Assembly (NCBI RefSeq): GCF_018780105.1
Contig: NZ_JADMKC010000002.1
Location: forward strand, 310,001-374,000
Direction: 5' to 3'
Source of the DNA: Thiobacillus sp.
Lineage (GTDB): Bacteria; Pseudomonadota; Gammaproteobacteria; Burkholderiales; Thiobacillaceae
DNA length: 64,000 bases
Shown piece after piece: positions 35,782-45,305 of this stretch (position 1 is its first letter; every line of letters begins with the position of its first letter). Below the pieces are notes generated by a model. That model worked only from the letters and a program-made list of their open reading frames with translations. It did no database searches and was not told the DNA's origin. A program made the translations under genes and the position numbers.

Positions 35782-37095
35782 TCATGATTTGCTTGTGACA
35801 GGGGCCACTGAGCCGATTTCGGCATGCCGAGCATCGCTGCCGGCAATGACCAGATTGCGCGCCGACAGTGTCTGAACCTGGGGCAGCCTGGCGCGAATGC
35901 GCTCGCGATTGGCCTGCCTTTGCCGGAAGGCATGGCCGATCTTGATCGACAACGCGTTGCCTAGACAGTCCAGGGGGAGCAGGGTGTGTTCGAGGGGCAG
36001 GTCGACATGCTCATATAGTCCCTCGAACTTGTCCTGATAGGTGATCGACAGGATGGGGGTGCCGCAGCCGAGCGAGGCGATGGCCAGGTGCATACGGCCG
36101 GTGATGACGAGATCCAGCTGCCCCACCACCCGCTTGATGCGGTCGGAACGGTGAATCGGGGTATAGCGAACGTGCGGAAATCCGTTTTGGTGTAGCTGCA
36201 TTTCGATTGCCTGAAGCATGGCCACGTCGCCTGCTTGCAGCTTGAGGTCGTGCGGAATCAGCAAGAATGCCAATTGATGGGTCTCGCCTGCCGTATGGAG
36301 TTGCTCGGCCAGATGGGTGATCAGGGCATCGGTGCCGATTTCTGTAAGTGTCGGTGCCAGAGCGTGGGCATTCAGATTGACGCCAACCGGGTTACGGCCG
36401 GCAGCGCGCATGGCGGCGATCCAGGCTTCTGCCTCAGGTTCAGGCTCGCTGGCCGGCGGCATGAGGAAAGCGACATCCGCGCACAGGGTGGCCGAAGTGC
36501 CGGTCATCTGCGTGAAGCGAGTGAGCGAAGGCTGGTCGCGTACATTGACCGTCACCTTGGGGTGCAATCGCGACAGGGCGTGCAGGGTTGGCCACCGCGG
36601 GTTGCGGTTAAAGCTGAAGCCCAAGGTGGTGGCAGGTATGCCGAGACGGACGCTGTGGTTACAGTAAGCCACGATGCGCTGAACCAGCGCCGCACCGTAT
36701 TTTCCGTCGAGGATATCGGCACCCATGACGAACAACGCATGATGCTGGCGTATCAGAGCGTCGAATGCGACGCTGCCTTCCCGGCCGATCCAGGCAGCTG
36801 CCACCGGTATTTCGCCGATTCCCGGAACGTCAATGCGGTGATCGTGCGTGCCAACGATGGTGAACGAGGCATTGGGGTGGAGTGCGCGCAGTGCTCGCAG
36901 CAAGGCGCAGTACATGGCCATGTCACCCAGAGAACCGGACGGATTGCTGGCGTCACCCGGGATGATGAGAAAGCGGGAAACGGCTTGCGGCGGCGCGGCC
37001 GGGGGGCGAGTGCGCAATTGGTACAGCGGCAGGCTGACCTCGAAGAAATTGCGGGCAATGATGGCTTGGTCAATCAGTACTTGTTTGAGTCTCAT
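35782..37095 (-). CDS. Polysaccharide pyruvyl transferase family protein
   Basis: 437 residues from the ATG at 37095; the frame is open to 37152, but that would overlap the upstream gene by 50 bases. FLIIPGDASNPSGSLGDMAM near residue 45, LFVMGADILDGKYG, NVRDQPSLTRF and VITGRMHLAIASLGCGTPIL are the family blocks. These GT-B-like enzymes add a ketal pyruvate from phosphoenolpyruvate, giving the glycan negative charge; some relatives transfer other groups. It is second in the minus-strand cluster, seven bases after the first gene. Confidence 0.82.
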   Translation of the reverse strand: MRLKQVLIDQAIIARNFFEVSLPLYQLRTRPPAAPPQAVSRFLIIPGDASNPSGSLGDMAMYCALLRALRALHPNASFTIVGTHDHRIDVPGIGEIPVAAAWIGREGSVAFDALIRQHHALFVMGADILDGKYGAALVQRIVAYCNHSVRLGIPATTLGFSFNRNPRWPTLHALSRLHPKVTVNVRDQPSLTRFTQMTGTSATLCADVAFLMPPASEPEPEAEAWIAAMRAAGRNPVGVNLNAHALAPTLTEIGTDALITHLAEQLHTAGETHQLAFLLIPHDLKLQAGDVAMLQAIEMQLHQNGFPHVRYTPIHRSDRIKRVVGQLDLVITGRMHLAIASLGCGTPILSITYQDKFEGLYEHVDLPLEHTLLPLDCLGNALSIKIGHAFRQRQANRERIRARLPQVQTLSARNLVIAGSDARHAEIGSVAPVTSKS

Positions 37096-37102
37096 GGTGT
37101 GA

Positions 37103-38227
37103 TCAGCAGGTACGAGCTGGGAGCGCGCACAGTTGTGCCACCCGTTCATCAAACAAAGCGCGTGTGTAATGACTCCTCAGTCTAGTTAGCCCTTTTCCCG
37201 CTGCACTGTGATGGTGGTTCGGGTGCGTCATCCAGGCGATACAGTGTTCGGCAAACAGGGCGTCGTCCAGGGCGATGGCCAAGCCCGCGTTGCCGAGACC
37301 GATGCTGAAGGCGTCGGCGCAGTGCGGGGTGGTCACGCACGCGCGGCCATAGGCGAGCGATTCCAGAATCTTGATATTGGTGCCGCCGCCGGAATGGATC
37401 GGGGCGATGGTGAACGCCGCGTTGCGGTAGGCCTCATCAAGATTGTCGACAAAGCCCGGGGCGGACACATCTGGATGCTGCTCCCAAGCTTGTCGTAGCG
37501 CAGGCGGAGCAGCGCCGACCAACAACAAATGGGCCTGCGGCTGGGCCGCCTTGATGGCGGGCCAGCTGTGAGCAAGAAAGCGGTCGATGCCCTCGCGGTT
37601 GGGCGGATACCAGAGCGAACCGACGAACAGCAGGGTGGGGTTGTCGGTTTGCGGAAAAGGCGCAGCGGGTGGGTTGAATGGGATGTTGGGCAACAGCACC
37701 GATGGCAGGTCGAGATGGCACGCCTGGTCGCGCGGGCTGACGAAAAAAAAGGCGTCAAATCGTTTGAGCTGGCGCTTTGCCAGTTGGGCGGCGTAGGTTG
37801 ATTTGAGACGGGCGGCCATCGCCATCGCCCCCGGCGCGTAGTGATAACCCCAGTCGTCGAGATCGACCACGGTGCGTGTCCCGCGTGGAATGGTCAGTTT
37901 GCAAATGGGATTGAGATAGCGGCTGACAATGAGTCGATACTGTCCAAGATCTACGCCAGCACTCAGGAGGGCTTGCTGCAAGTGACGATCGGGCTTGAAC
38001 TTGCCGATGCCGAGCGGGCGTTGATGCCAAACGCCATGCGCCAAGACACCGGGTTTGGCTGGTTCCAGACGGCTTGGGCCCGCGCCGGGTTCGATCAAAA
38101 CCGTATCTACTTCACCCAGCCTCTGCAGGGCCTGATGCAGTAAAGCGGTACGTTGCTGCGCGCCCGATTGCGGATCAAACGGTGAGGCGGGCGAAACCAG
38201 CAGGATGCGATCAGCTTGAATGGCCAT
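37103..38227 (-). CDS. GT4-like glycosyltransferase, first gene of the minus-strand glycan cluster
   Basis: 374 residues. ILLVSPASPFDPQSGAQQRT opens the acceptor domain; LLFVGSLWYPPNREGIDRFL and IAPIHSGGGTNIKILESLAY carry the donor-binding region with the E of GT-B enzymes. It resembles the GT1/GT4 transferases that follow an N-terminal VVDLDDWGY block. It is transcribed away from aroB; the 226-base divergent spacer (38228-38453) holds the promoters of both sides. No other gene is seen in that spacer. Confidence 0.8.
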   Translation of the reverse strand: MAIQADRILLVSPASPFDPQSGAQQRTALLHQALQRLGEVDTVLIEPGAGPSRLEPAKPGVLAHGVWHQRPLGIGKFKPDRHLQQALLSAGVDLGQYRLIVSRYLNPICKLTIPRGTRTVVDLDDWGYHYAPGAMAMAARLKSTYAAQLAKRQLKRFDAFFFVSPRDQACHLDLPSVLLPNIPFNPPAAPFPQTDNPTLLFVGSLWYPPNREGIDRFLAHSWPAIKAAQPQAHLLLVGAAPPALRQAWEQHPDVSAPGFVDNLDEAYRNAAFTIAPIHSGGGTNIKILESLAYGRACVTTPHCADAFSIGLGNAGLAIALDDALFAEHCIAWMTHPNHHHSAAGKGLTRLRSHYTRALFDERVAQLCALPARTC

Positions 38228-38453
38228 TGCGTGGCGTGGGTTGATGATGAACTTGCATCTGGATCAGCAAAAATCCGGATCACGATTAGGGAGAAACCCG
38301 ATGATACGTGTTGGCGCCGCCTGGACAAGCGGATCGGATATTCCTGCTGCCTTCGTCGAGTTGGTGGGCGTGCTCACCCTGGTTGATCGGAGCGCGTCGC
38401 GTTTCCTGCATTGGTTACAATGAGCCATCCCTTTGTTAGCTGCTTTGCGAACC

Positions 38454-39548
38454 ATGCAAACCCTCACCGTCGACCTCGGCGACCGCTCCTACCCCATCCA
38501 CATCGGTACCAGCCTGCTGGATCGGTCCGAGCTGATCCTGCCGCATCTGGCGCAAAAGCGCGTGGCGGTGGTCACCAACACCACGGTTGCGCCGCTGTAT
38601 CTGGAGCGGCTGAGCGCGTCCTTGCAGGCGGCCGGTGTGGCGGTGATGCCGATCGTGCTGCCCGACGGCGAAGCCTACAAGACCTGGGAAACCCTGAACC
38701 TGATTTTCGATGCCCTGCTGGGCGCGCGCGCCGAGCGCAAGACCACCCTGATCGCGCTGGGCGGTGGCGTGATCGGCGACATGACCGGGTTTGCGGCGGC
38801 GTGTTACCAGCGCGGCATGCCGTTCATCCAGATTCCGACCACGCTGCTGTCGCAGGTCGATTCGTCGGTGGGCGGCAAGACCGGCATCAACCATCCGCTC
38901 GGCAAGAACATGATCGGCGCGTTCTATCAGCCGCAGGTGGTGCTGGCGGATACCGATACGCTGAAGACGCTGCCCGCGCGCGAAGTGTCGGCCGGCCTCG
39001 CCGAGATCATCAAATACGGCCTGATCTGGGACGTCGAATTCCTCGGCTGGCTCGAAGCCAACATGGACAAGCTGCGTGCGCTGGACGCGGCAGCGATCGC
39101 CCACGCCATCCACCGTTCGTGCGAAATCAAGGCACAGGTGGTGAGCCAGGACGAGCGCGAAGGCGGCATCCGCGCCATCCTCAACCTCGGCCACACTTTT
39201 GGCCACGCGATTGAAACCGGTATGGGCTACGGCAACTGGCTGCATGGCGAAGCCGTGGGCGCGGGTATGGTGATGGCGGCGGAGGCTTCGCGCCGCATGG
39301 GCTGGCTGAGCGACGCGGACGTCGCGCGCAGCCGTGCCCTGATCCGTGCCGCCGGCCTGCCCGACGTGGCACCCGATCTGGGCGTGGACACCTGGCTGGA
39401 TTACATGGGGCACGATAAGAAGGTCGAGTCCGGCAAGCTGCGCTTTGTGCTGCTGAAACGCCTGGGCGAGGCGGTGGTGACGGGCGACATGCCGGAAGCG
39501 ACCTTGCGCGCCACATTGGCGGCGTGTGTCGCCCCCACCGGTGACTGA
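38454..39548 (+). CDS. aroB: 3-dehydroquinate synthase
   Basis: 364 residues from the ATG at 38454; an upstream in-frame start at 38433 is less likely because alignment begins at [10 protein letters not shown]. It converts DAHP to 3-dehydroquinate in the shikimate pathway using NAD and zinc. [33 protein letters not shown], the zinc ligands in [17 protein letters not shown] and LHGEAV are all present. A TACAAT at 38416-38421 is a possible -10 without a good -35. In many betaproteobacteria aroK precedes aroB; here the preceding gene is a divergent glycosyltransferase, so aroK must lie elsewhere. Confidence 0.97.
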   Translation: MQTLTVDLGDRSYPIHIGTSLLDRSELILPHLAQKRVAVVTNTTVAPLYLERLSASLQAAGVAVMPIVLPDGEAYKTWETLNLIFDALLGARAERKTTLIALGGGVIGDMTGFAAACYQRGMPFIQIPTTLLSQVDSSVGGKTGINHPLGKNMIGAFYQPQVVLADTDTLKTLPAREVSAGLAEIIKYGLIWDVEFLGWLEANMDKLRALDAAAIAHAIHRSCEIKAQVVSQDEREGGIRAILNLGHTFGHAIETGMGYGNWLHGEAVGAGMVMAAEASRRMGWLSDADVARSRALIRAAGLPDVAPDLGVDTWLDYMGHDKKVESGKLRFVLLKRLGEAVVTGDMPEATLRATLAACVAPTGD

Positions 39549-39630
39549 TTGCGCGGATCGGGCAGTTGCGGCCCGCCCCGGCGTGCCGCACACTGGGGCC
39601 GACTGTTTTGTCACTGAACCGATTCCACCC

Positions 39631-40758
39631 ATGATCGAACTCGCCCCTTACGCCGCGCATTCCAGCCAGACCCGCGGACGTGCCCATGCCGAAGCGCCGG
39701 CGCATCCGCGCTCCGAATACCAGCGCGACCGCGACCGCATCATCCATTCCACCGGGTTCCGGCGGCTGGAATACAAGACCCAGGTGTTCGTCAATCATGA
39801 AGGCGACCTGTTCCGCACCCGTCTTACCCACAGCCTCGAAGTCGCGCAGATCGGCCGCACCATCGCCCGGCTGCTGGGGCTCAACGAAGACCTGGTCGAA
39901 GCCGTTGCGCTGGCGCACGACCTTGGCCATACCCCGTTTGGCCACGCCGGTCAGGATGCGCTCAACGCCTGCATGAAGGAACACGGCGGCTTCGAGCACA
40001 ACCTGCAATCGCTGCGTGTGGTCGATCTGCTGGAGGAGCGTTACGCCGAGTTCGACGGTCTCAACCTCACCTTCGAGGCGCGCGAGGGCATCCTCAAACA
40101 CTGTGCGCTCGGCAACGCCGAAAAGCTCGGCGCGGTGGGCGAACGCTTCCTGGCCAAAACCCAGCCCTCGCTGGAGGCGCAGATCACCAATCTGGCCGAC
40201 GAAATCGCCTATAACAATCACGACGTCGACGACGGCCTGCGTTCCGGGCTCATTCAGATCGAGCAGTTGATGGAGGTGCGCCTGTTCGCCCGCCATCACG
40301 ACGAAGTGAAAGCCCGCTATCCCGAACTCAATGGCCGTCGTGTCGTGACCGAGACCGTGCGCCGCATCATCAATGCGCTGATCGTCGACCTGGTGGCCAC
40401 CACTCGCGCCAATATCGAAGCCAGCGCCGTCGCCAGCATTGCCGACGTGCGCGCCGCGCCGCCGCTGGCGGCGTTCAGCGAGGCGCTGCTGGACGAACAC
40501 CGCGAACTGAAACGGTTTTTGCACCGCCACCTGTACCGCCATTACAAGGTCGCGCGCATGAGCGCCAAGGCGCAGCGCATCATCAGCGATCTCTATACCG
40601 CGTTCATCGGCGATGCCCGCCTGCTGCCGCCCGAACATCAGGCGCGCGAGTCGCTCGAAGGCGCGCGCGCGGTCGCCGACTACATCGCCGGCATGACCGA
40701 CCGCTACGCCATGCGCGAGCACCGGCGCATTTTTGCGGTGGAAGAAATTTACAGCTGA
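39631..40758 (+). CDS. dgt: dGTPase-like HD phosphohydrolase
   Basis: 375 residues from the ATG at 39631; the frame extends to 39526 inside aroB, but the family start [17 protein letters not shown] fits here. It hydrolyses dGTP, or dNTPs, to nucleoside and triphosphate. [20 protein letters not shown] and [19 protein letters not shown] hold the H...HD...D metal ligands, and [19 protein letters not shown] the final Asp. It is placed directly after aroB, an arrangement common in betaproteobacteria. Length fits the type 2 subfamily. Confidence 0.94.
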   Translation: MIELAPYAAHSSQTRGRAHAEAPAHPRSEYQRDRDRIIHSTGFRRLEYKTQVFVNHEGDLFRTRLTHSLEVAQIGRTIARLLGLNEDLVEAVALAHDLGHTPFGHAGQDALNACMKEHGGFEHNLQSLRVVDLLEERYAEFDGLNLTFEAREGILKHCALGNAEKLGAVGERFLAKTQPSLEAQITNLADEIAYNNHDVDDGLRSGLIQIEQLMEVRLFARHHDEVKARYPELNGRRVVTETVRRIINALIVDLVATTRANIEASAVASIADVRAAPPLAAFSEALLDEHRELKRFLHRHLYRHYKVARMSAKAQRIISDLYTAFIGDARLLPPEHQARESLEGARAVADYIAGMTDRYAMREHRRIFAVEEIYS

Positions 40759-40818
40759 GTCCGCGCCAGCCGTCTGGCCAACCAAACGTCCGTAACCGGC
40801 CCGCAGCGCCTGTCTGCG

Positions 40819-40824
40819 TATAAT
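40819..40824 (+). promoter_or_regulatory. -10 element TATAAT upstream of the PfkB kinase gene
   Basis: A consensus TATAAT lies 30 bases before the kinase ATG, in the 96-base spacer after dgt. No convincing -35 is visible at 16-18 bases, so the promoter may be activator-dependent or weak. Confidence 0.4.
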
Positions 40825-40854
40825 CGCCGCTTTCGTTTCCCCTCCGGCCTCCCC

Positions 40855-41787
40855 ATGCGCACCCTCATTTGCGGTTCCCTCGCCTTCGACTCGATCATGG
40901 TGTTCCAGGATCATTTCAAGAACCACATCCTGCCCGACAAGATCCACATGCTGAACGTGTCGTTCCTGGTGCCCGAAATGCGCCGCGAGTACGGCGGTTG
41001 CGCCGGCAACATCGCCTACAACCTCAAGTTGCTGGGCGGCGAGCCGGTGATCATGGCGACGGTGGGCGACGATTTCGGCATCTATGCCGATCGTCTCGAC
41101 CAGCAGGGCATCACGCGCGAAGCCATCCGCCAGCTGCCGGGCAGCTATACCGCGCAGGCCTTCATCACCACCGATCTGGCGGACAACCAGATCACCGCCT
41201 TTCACCCCGGCGCGATGAACTACTCGCACCAGAACGACGCGTCCAAAGTGGGCGAAATCGGCCTCGGCATCGTCTCGCCCGACGGCCGCGACGGCATGCT
41301 CAACCACTGTCGCCAGTTCCACGCAGCGGGCGTTCCCTTCGTGTTCGATCCCGGTCAGGGCATGCCGCTGTTCAGTGGCGCCGAACTGCTGGAGATGGTC
41401 GAGCTGGCGGACTACGTCACCCTCAACGATTACGAAGCCGAGCTGCTGTTGGCGCGCACCGAACTCACGGTCGAGGCGCTGGCGGCCAAGGTGAAATGCC
41501 TGGTCATCACGCGTGGCGAAGCCGGCTCGCACCTGTATGTGGATGGCCGCGTGATCGAGATTCCGGTGGTGCAGGCTGCGCAGGTGCTCGACCCCACCGG
41601 CTGTGGCGACGCCTTCCGCGCAGGTCTGCTCTACGGCATCGCGCAGGGGTTCGACTGGGAAACCAGCGGCCAGCTGGCCAGCGTGATGGGCGCCATCAAG
41701 ATCGAGCACCGCGGCGGACAGAATCACCAGCCGAGCCGCGAAGCGATCGCCGCCCGTTTGCAGCAGGCTTTCGGCAAGTCGCTCTGA
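40855..41787 (+). CDS. PfkB family carbohydrate/nucleoside kinase (adenosine-kinase-like)
   Basis: 310 residues. EYGGCAGNIAYNLKLLGGEP is the N-terminal PfkB signature and VLDPTGCGDAFRAGLLYGI the C-terminal one, with Asp of GCGD as catalytic base. VGDDFGIYADRLDQQGI also fits the ribokinase fold. The closest described group in betaproteobacteria is annotated as adenosine kinase, but the sugar or nucleoside is not certain from sequence. It phosphorylates a hydroxymethyl group with ATP in the cytoplasm. It appears monocistronic or cotranscribed with the lipoprotein gene 55 bases downstream. Confidence 0.88.
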   Translation: MRTLICGSLAFDSIMVFQDHFKNHILPDKIHMLNVSFLVPEMRREYGGCAGNIAYNLKLLGGEPVIMATVGDDFGIYADRLDQQGITREAIRQLPGSYTAQAFITTDLADNQITAFHPGAMNYSHQNDASKVGEIGLGIVSPDGRDGMLNHCRQFHAAGVPFVFDPGQGMPLFSGAELLEMVELADYVTLNDYEAELLLARTELTVEALAAKVKCLVITRGEAGSHLYVDGRVIEIPVVQAAQVLDPTGCGDAFRAGLLYGIAQGFDWETSGQLASVMGAIKIEHRGGQNHQPSREAIAARLQQAFGKSL

Positions 41788-41842
41788 ACTTTGCCGGCCT
41801 GACGCAGCCTATTCATCATTCCCTTCAGCCAGGAGTCGTCTT

Positions 41843-42307
41843 ATGTTGAACCCCCGTCAAAGTTTCGCCTTCACCCTTGCCGCTGCAGCGCTGCTTGCGC
41901 TGGGCGGCTGCGCCAGCGGCACCGGCGGCAAGGACTATTCGCGCGACCAGACCCGTGCCGTGCAGGAGGTGCAGATGGCCGTGGTGGAATCGGTGCGCGA
42001 GGTGAACATCGAGGGCACTAAAACGCCAGTCGGCGCTGCTGCGGGCGCCGTGATCGGCGGCGTGGCGGGCAGCACCGTCGGCAGCGGCACCGGCAGCACC
42101 CTGGCCACGGCGGTAGGCGCGGTGCTGGGCGGTGTCGGCGGCGCGGCGGTGGAGGAAGGCGTCACCCGCCAGAAGGGCGTCGAAATCACGGTCAGGCTGG
42201 ATTCAGGCCGCCTGATCGCGATCACCCAGGCCGCGGACGAAAGCTTCCGGGTGGGCGACCGGGTGCGCGTCCTGTCGGGCGGAGGCACCACCCGCGTGTC
42301 ACATTGA
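41843..42307 (+). CDS. Glycine-zipper outer-membrane lipoprotein (SlyB/Pcp-like)
   Basis: 154 residues. A signal peptide ends in a lipobox, ALGGC, with Cys23 as the lipidation site. GAAAGAVIGGVAGSTVGSG and AVGAVLGGVGGAAVEEG form two glycine-zipper segments, followed by a beta domain with VEITVRLDSGRLIAITQ and VGDRVRVLSGGG. The family stabilises the outer membrane and often responds to divalent-cation or envelope stress. CAGGAG at 41830-41835 provides the ribosome-binding site. Confidence 0.9.
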   Translation: MLNPRQSFAFTLAAAALLALGGCASGTGGKDYSRDQTRAVQEVQMAVVESVREVNIEGTKTPVGAAAGAVIGGVAGSTVGSGTGSTLATAVGAVLGGVGGAAVEEGVTRQKGVEITVRLDSGRLIAITQAADESFRVGDRVRVLSGGGTTRVSH

Positions 42308-42401
42308 GCGCATAAGCGCGTCATCATTCCGCAATCTGAACGTCATGCCGGATTAATACCGTCTCTCTAAGCTGGCGGCATTCCATCGATAGGAGTGCCC
42401 C

Positions 42402-43217
42402 ATGCTCGACGTTTGCAACCCGTCGTCCGCTCAATCCGGTTCGACCCAAACCAGTTCGACTCAAACCGGCGCGACCCAATCAGCCGCGATCCAAACCAAA
42501 CTGGCCGGCCGTTATCACGTGTCGCTGGCGGTCGACGATTGCGAAATCCGCGAAGCGCAGCGCCTGCGCTACCAGGTGTTCGCCGGGGAAATGGGGGCGC
42601 GCCTGACCACCGTGTTGCCGGGCCACGATATCGACCTGTACGACCCCTTCTGCGATCACCTGCTGGTGCGTGAGCTGGCCAGCGGCGAGGTGGTCGGCAC
42701 CTACCGCATCCTGCCGCCCGGCGCCGCCAAGCGGATCGGCAGCTATTACTCCGAACAGGAGTTCGACTTCAGCCGTCTGCGCAATCTGCGTCCGCGCATG
42801 GCCGAGCTGGGGCGTTCCTGCGTGCATCGCGATCATCGCAGCGGCGGCGTCATCACGCGCCTGTGGCTGGGTCTGGCCGAATACATGGCGAATCACGGCT
42901 GCGAATACATCGTCGGCTGCGCCAGCGTCGGCATGGCGGATGGCGGCCACGTCGCGGCCAGCGTCTACCGCCAGCTCAGCGAAACCCACATGGCGCCACT
43001 CGAATGGCGCGCCACCCCGCGCGACCGCCTGCCGCTCGAATCGCTCGACGATGGCCGGATCGCACCGCTGCCGCCGCTGATCAAGGGCTACACCCGTTCG
43101 GGCGGCATGGTGTGCGGCGAGCCGGCGTGGGATCCGGATTTCAACACCGCCGACCTGCTGATGTTGCTGCCGATGGCGCAGCTCAACCGCAGCTATGCGC
43201 GCCGCTTCGGCGCGTGA
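42402..43217 (+). CDS. olsB: GNAT-type N-acyltransferase, probable ornithine lipid enzyme OlsB
   Basis: 271 residues with AGGAG at 42391-42395. YHVSLAVDDCEIREAQRLRY followed by FAGEMGARL, DLYDPFCDHLLVRELASGEV and ELGRSCVHRDHRSGGVITRL match the OlsB/hemolysin-like acyltransferases that acylate ornithine with 3-hydroxyacyl-ACP. A PlsC-like gene follows 43 bases later, the usual OlsA partner, so ornithine lipid synthesis is likely. The first 35 residues are a repetitive, low-complexity extension encoded by a 15-bp tandem repeat and are not part of the acyltransferase fold. Confidence 0.82.
   Translation: MLDVCNPSSAQSGSTQTSSTQTGATQSAAIQTKLAGRYHVSLAVDDCEIREAQRLRYQVFAGEMGARLTTVLPGHDIDLYDPFCDHLLVRELASGEVVGTYRILPPGAAKRIGSYYSEQEFDFSRLRNLRPRMAELGRSCVHRDHRSGGVITRLWLGLAEYMANHGCEYIVGCASVGMADGGHVAASVYRQLSETHMAPLEWRATPRDRLPLESLDDGRIAPLPPLIKGYTRSGGMVCGEPAWDPDFNTADLLMLLPMAQLNRSYARRFGA
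42426..42500 (+). repeat. Five-copy 15-bp tandem repeat inside olsB
   Basis: Five consecutive 15-base units encode SAQSG, STQTS, STQTG, ATQSA and AIQTK. The units are imperfect, with a shared CYCAA-YC core (for example CGACCCAAACC). Because the unit is five codons, copy-number change would alter the length of the N-terminal extension without shifting the frame. Confidence 0.85.
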
Positions 43218-43260
43218 GCCTTACGCAGGCATTCAGCGCGGCGCGTCTTACAATGACCGG

Positions 43261-44055
43261 GTGATCCTCGCCCACCTGCCTGCGCCGCTTCGTCGCGTCA
43301 TCCGCACCAGCTTGCTGCTGCTGCACCTCGTCCTCGGGGTGACGCTGGCCGCACTGGTCTTTCCGCTGTGCCGGACGGCGCTGCGCGACCGCATCATCAT
43401 GGCGTGGGCGCGGCAACTGCTGCGCGTGCTCGGCGTTCGCCTGCAGGCCGGGCCTCCGCCTGCGCTGCCGAAGGGCGCGCTGCTGGTGTGCAACCATGTG
43501 TCGTGGCTGGATATTTACCTGATCTATGCCGCCCGGCGGGTGCATTTCGTGTCGAAGGCCGAAGTGCGGAACTGGCCGGTGGCGGGCTGGCTGGCGCACA
43601 AGACCGGCACCCTGTTCATCGAACGCGGCCGTCGCGCCGACACCAAACGTATCAACGCCGAGATGCGCCTGCTGCTGCAGTCGGGCGCCTGGGTGGCGGT
43701 GTTTCCCGAAGGCACCACCAGCGACGGGCGCGGGTTGCTGCGCTTTCTGCCCTCGCTGCTGCAACCGGCGGTCGAGCTCAACTGCCCGGTGGTGCCGGCG
43801 GCCCTGCGCTATCGCAGCCTGACTGGAGAATACTGCGCGGCCCCCGCCTATATCGACGACATCAGCATGTGGCAAAGCCTGATGCAGATCGTCAGCGAGC
43901 CGGGCATCATCGCCGAACTGCAGTTCGGCGCCCCCATCGTGCCGGACGGCCACCGGCGCGAACTGGCGGCGCAGGCGGAAGCGGCTACGGCGCGGCTTTT
44001 GGGCGTCGAATCTGCGGGCACTTCACCGCGAATCCCCGGCGGTCCTCCAGCCTGA
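43261..44055 (+). CDS. PlsC-type 1-acylglycerol-3-phosphate acyltransferase (OlsA-like)
   Basis: 264 residues from the GTG at 43261; an ATG at 43195 is in frame but overlaps ols[16 protein letters not shown] holds the H-x4-D catalytic pair, [18 protein letters not shown] the FPEGT substrate site. A hydrophobic N-terminal helix (about 15-38) anchors it to the inner membrane. It acylates lysophosphatidate or lyso-ornithine lipid; proximity to the OlsB gene favours a role in ornithine lipid, but general phospholipid synthesis is also possible. Its 3' end overlaps the convergent apaH by 71 bases. Confidence 0.85.
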   Translation: MILAHLPAPLRRVIRTSLLLLHLVLGVTLAALVFPLCRTALRDRIIMAWARQLLRVLGVRLQAGPPPALPKGALLVCNHVSWLDIYLIYAARRVHFVSKAEVRNWPVAGWLAHKTGTLFIERGRRADTKRINAEMRLLLQSGAWVAVFPEGTTSDGRGLLRFLPSLLQPAVELNCPVVPAALRYRSLTGEYCAAPAYIDDISMWQSLMQIVSEPGIIAELQFGAPIVPDGHRRELAAQAEAATARLLGVESAGTSPRIPGGPPA

Positions 44056-44812
44056 TGGCGGTCAGCTGGTTGCCCCACAGGCAGCCGGTATCCAGCGCGA
44101 TCAAGTCCTGCCGGTTGATCAGGCCGAGCGTCGACCAGTGGCCGATGACGAAGCAGGTGCCCGCGCTTTTGCGTCCGGGCACCTCAAACCAGGGCAGCCA
44201 GCCTGGGGGCTGCAGGCCGGGCGCGCATTTGTGTTGGAACTCGATTTCGCCTGCGGCCGAGCAGTAGCGCAGCCGGGTGAAGGTGTTGACGATGCCGCGC
44301 AGGCGTTCGATGCCGCTCAGGCTTTCGTCCCACAGGGTCGGAGTGTTGCCGTACATGCGCTCGAAGAATGCCCGGTAATCCGGGCCCTGCAGCACTGCTT
44401 CCGCTTCCTGCGCATAACGCATCGCGTCGTCCGCCGTCCAGCCCGGCAGCACGCCCGCATGCACCATCAGATAATTGCCCTCGCGCCAGGCCAGCCGCTG
44501 ATGCCGCAGCCAGTGGATGAGTTCGTCGCGGTCCGGCGCCGCCAGCACCGTTTCGAGGGTGTCGCTCTTGTGGATGCGGCCATAGCCTTCGGCCAGTGCC
44601 AGCAGGTGCAGGTCGTGATTGCCCAGCACCGAAATGGCGGCATCGCCCAGCGATTTGAGCAGGCGCAGCACGCCCAGCGAATCCGGGCCGCGATTGACCA
44701 GATCGCCGACCAGCCACAGCCGGTCGGCTCGGGCGTCGAACTGGATTTTGTCCAGCAGCCGCAGCAGGGAGTCGTGGCAACCCTGAAGATCGCCAATGGC
44801 ATAGGTAGACAT
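43985..44812 (-). CDS. apaH: Symmetrical bis(5'-nucleosyl)-tetraphosphatase
   Basis: 275 residues. [36 protein letters not shown] and [16 protein letters not shown] are the three metallophosphatase motifs (GDxxG, GDxVNRG, GNHD). It cleaves Ap4A symmetrically into two ADP, limiting alarmone and NpnN-capped RNA levels. [10 protein letters not shown] contains another metal histidine. Its last 71 bases overlap the 3' end of the convergent acyltransferase gene. The gene stands alone on the minus strand; a 100-base spacer separates it from the divergent thioredoxin-fold gene. Confidence 0.96.
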   Translation of the reverse strand: MSTYAIGDLQGCHDSLLRLLDKIQFDARADRLWLVGDLVNRGPDSLGVLRLLKSLGDAAISVLGNHDLHLLALAEGYGRIHKSDTLETVLAAPDRDELIHWLRHQRLAWREGNYLMVHAGVLPGWTADDAMRYAQEAEAVLQGPDYRAFFERMYGNTPTLWDESLSGIERLRGIVNTFTRLRYCSAAGEIEFQHKCAPGLQPPGWLPWFEVPGRKSAGTCFVIGHWSTLGLINRQDLIALDTGCLWGNQLTAIRLEDRRGFAVKCPQIRRPKAAP

Positions 44813-44912
44813 ATAAAATACGGTTTCTTAGGCGCTGTTTGGTTCGGTCCGGACGCAACATCCGGGCCCACATCATAGCGCTCCCGCCTGACCTCCACGT
44901 GACACCCCTGCG

Positions 44913-45305
44913 ATGAAACCCCTGATCCGACTGTTTTGCAAAACCCTGCGTTTCGTGCTCACGCCCTTCATGCTGGCGTGGTTCTGGCTCACCCGTCCGA
45001 AAGGCATCGTGCGTCCTGCCGCCGCGCAGCAGGCGGTCGACGCGCGTACCCGCAATCTGGCGCTCTATCACTACGCCACCTGCCCGTTCTGCCTGAAAAC
45101 CCGCCGCGAAGTGCGGCGCCTGTCGCTCAATATCGAGTTGCGTGACGCGCAGCACGACGCGGCGCATCGCGCGGCGCTGATCGCCGGCGGCGGCAAGGCG
45201 CAGGTGCCCTGCCTGCTGATCACCGACGCCGAAGGCAAGCAAACCTGGATGTACGAATCGGGCGACATCAACGCGTACCTCGCGCGCGAATTCGGCGCCG
45301 CATGA
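44913..45305 (+). CDS. Membrane-anchored glutaredoxin/GST-N domain protein
   Basis: 130 residues. An N-terminal hydrophobic helix (about 10-28) is followed by a short linker and a thioredoxin-fold domain with CPFC at 57-60, QVPCLLI as the cis-proline loop and YESGDINAYL, typical of glutaredoxin and GST N-terminal domains. It probably handles thiol-disulfide exchange at the inner membrane. Topology (domain in cytoplasm or periplasm) is uncertain: the basic stretch RPKG after the helix favours the cytoplasm. The stop overlaps the rep start by four bases. Confidence 0.85.
   Translation: MKPLIRLFCKTLRFVLTPFMLAWFWLTRPKGIVRPAAAQQAVDARTRNLALYHYATCPFCLKTRREVRRLSLNIELRDAQHDAAHRAALIAGGGKAQVPCLLITDAEGKQTWMYESGDINAYLAREFGAA

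Noticed and set aside
38228-38453. Strong divergent promoter in the spacer between the first glycan gene and aroB
   Set aside because: Only a TACAAT at 38416-38421 was seen, without a suitably spaced -35; not enough to annotate a promoter.
39181-41727. Long minus-strand frame (848 codons) opposite aroB, dgt and the PfkB gene
   Set aside because: It spans several real genes on the other strand, is rich in histidine, glutamine and arginine, and has no recognisable motif; a codon-bias artefact.
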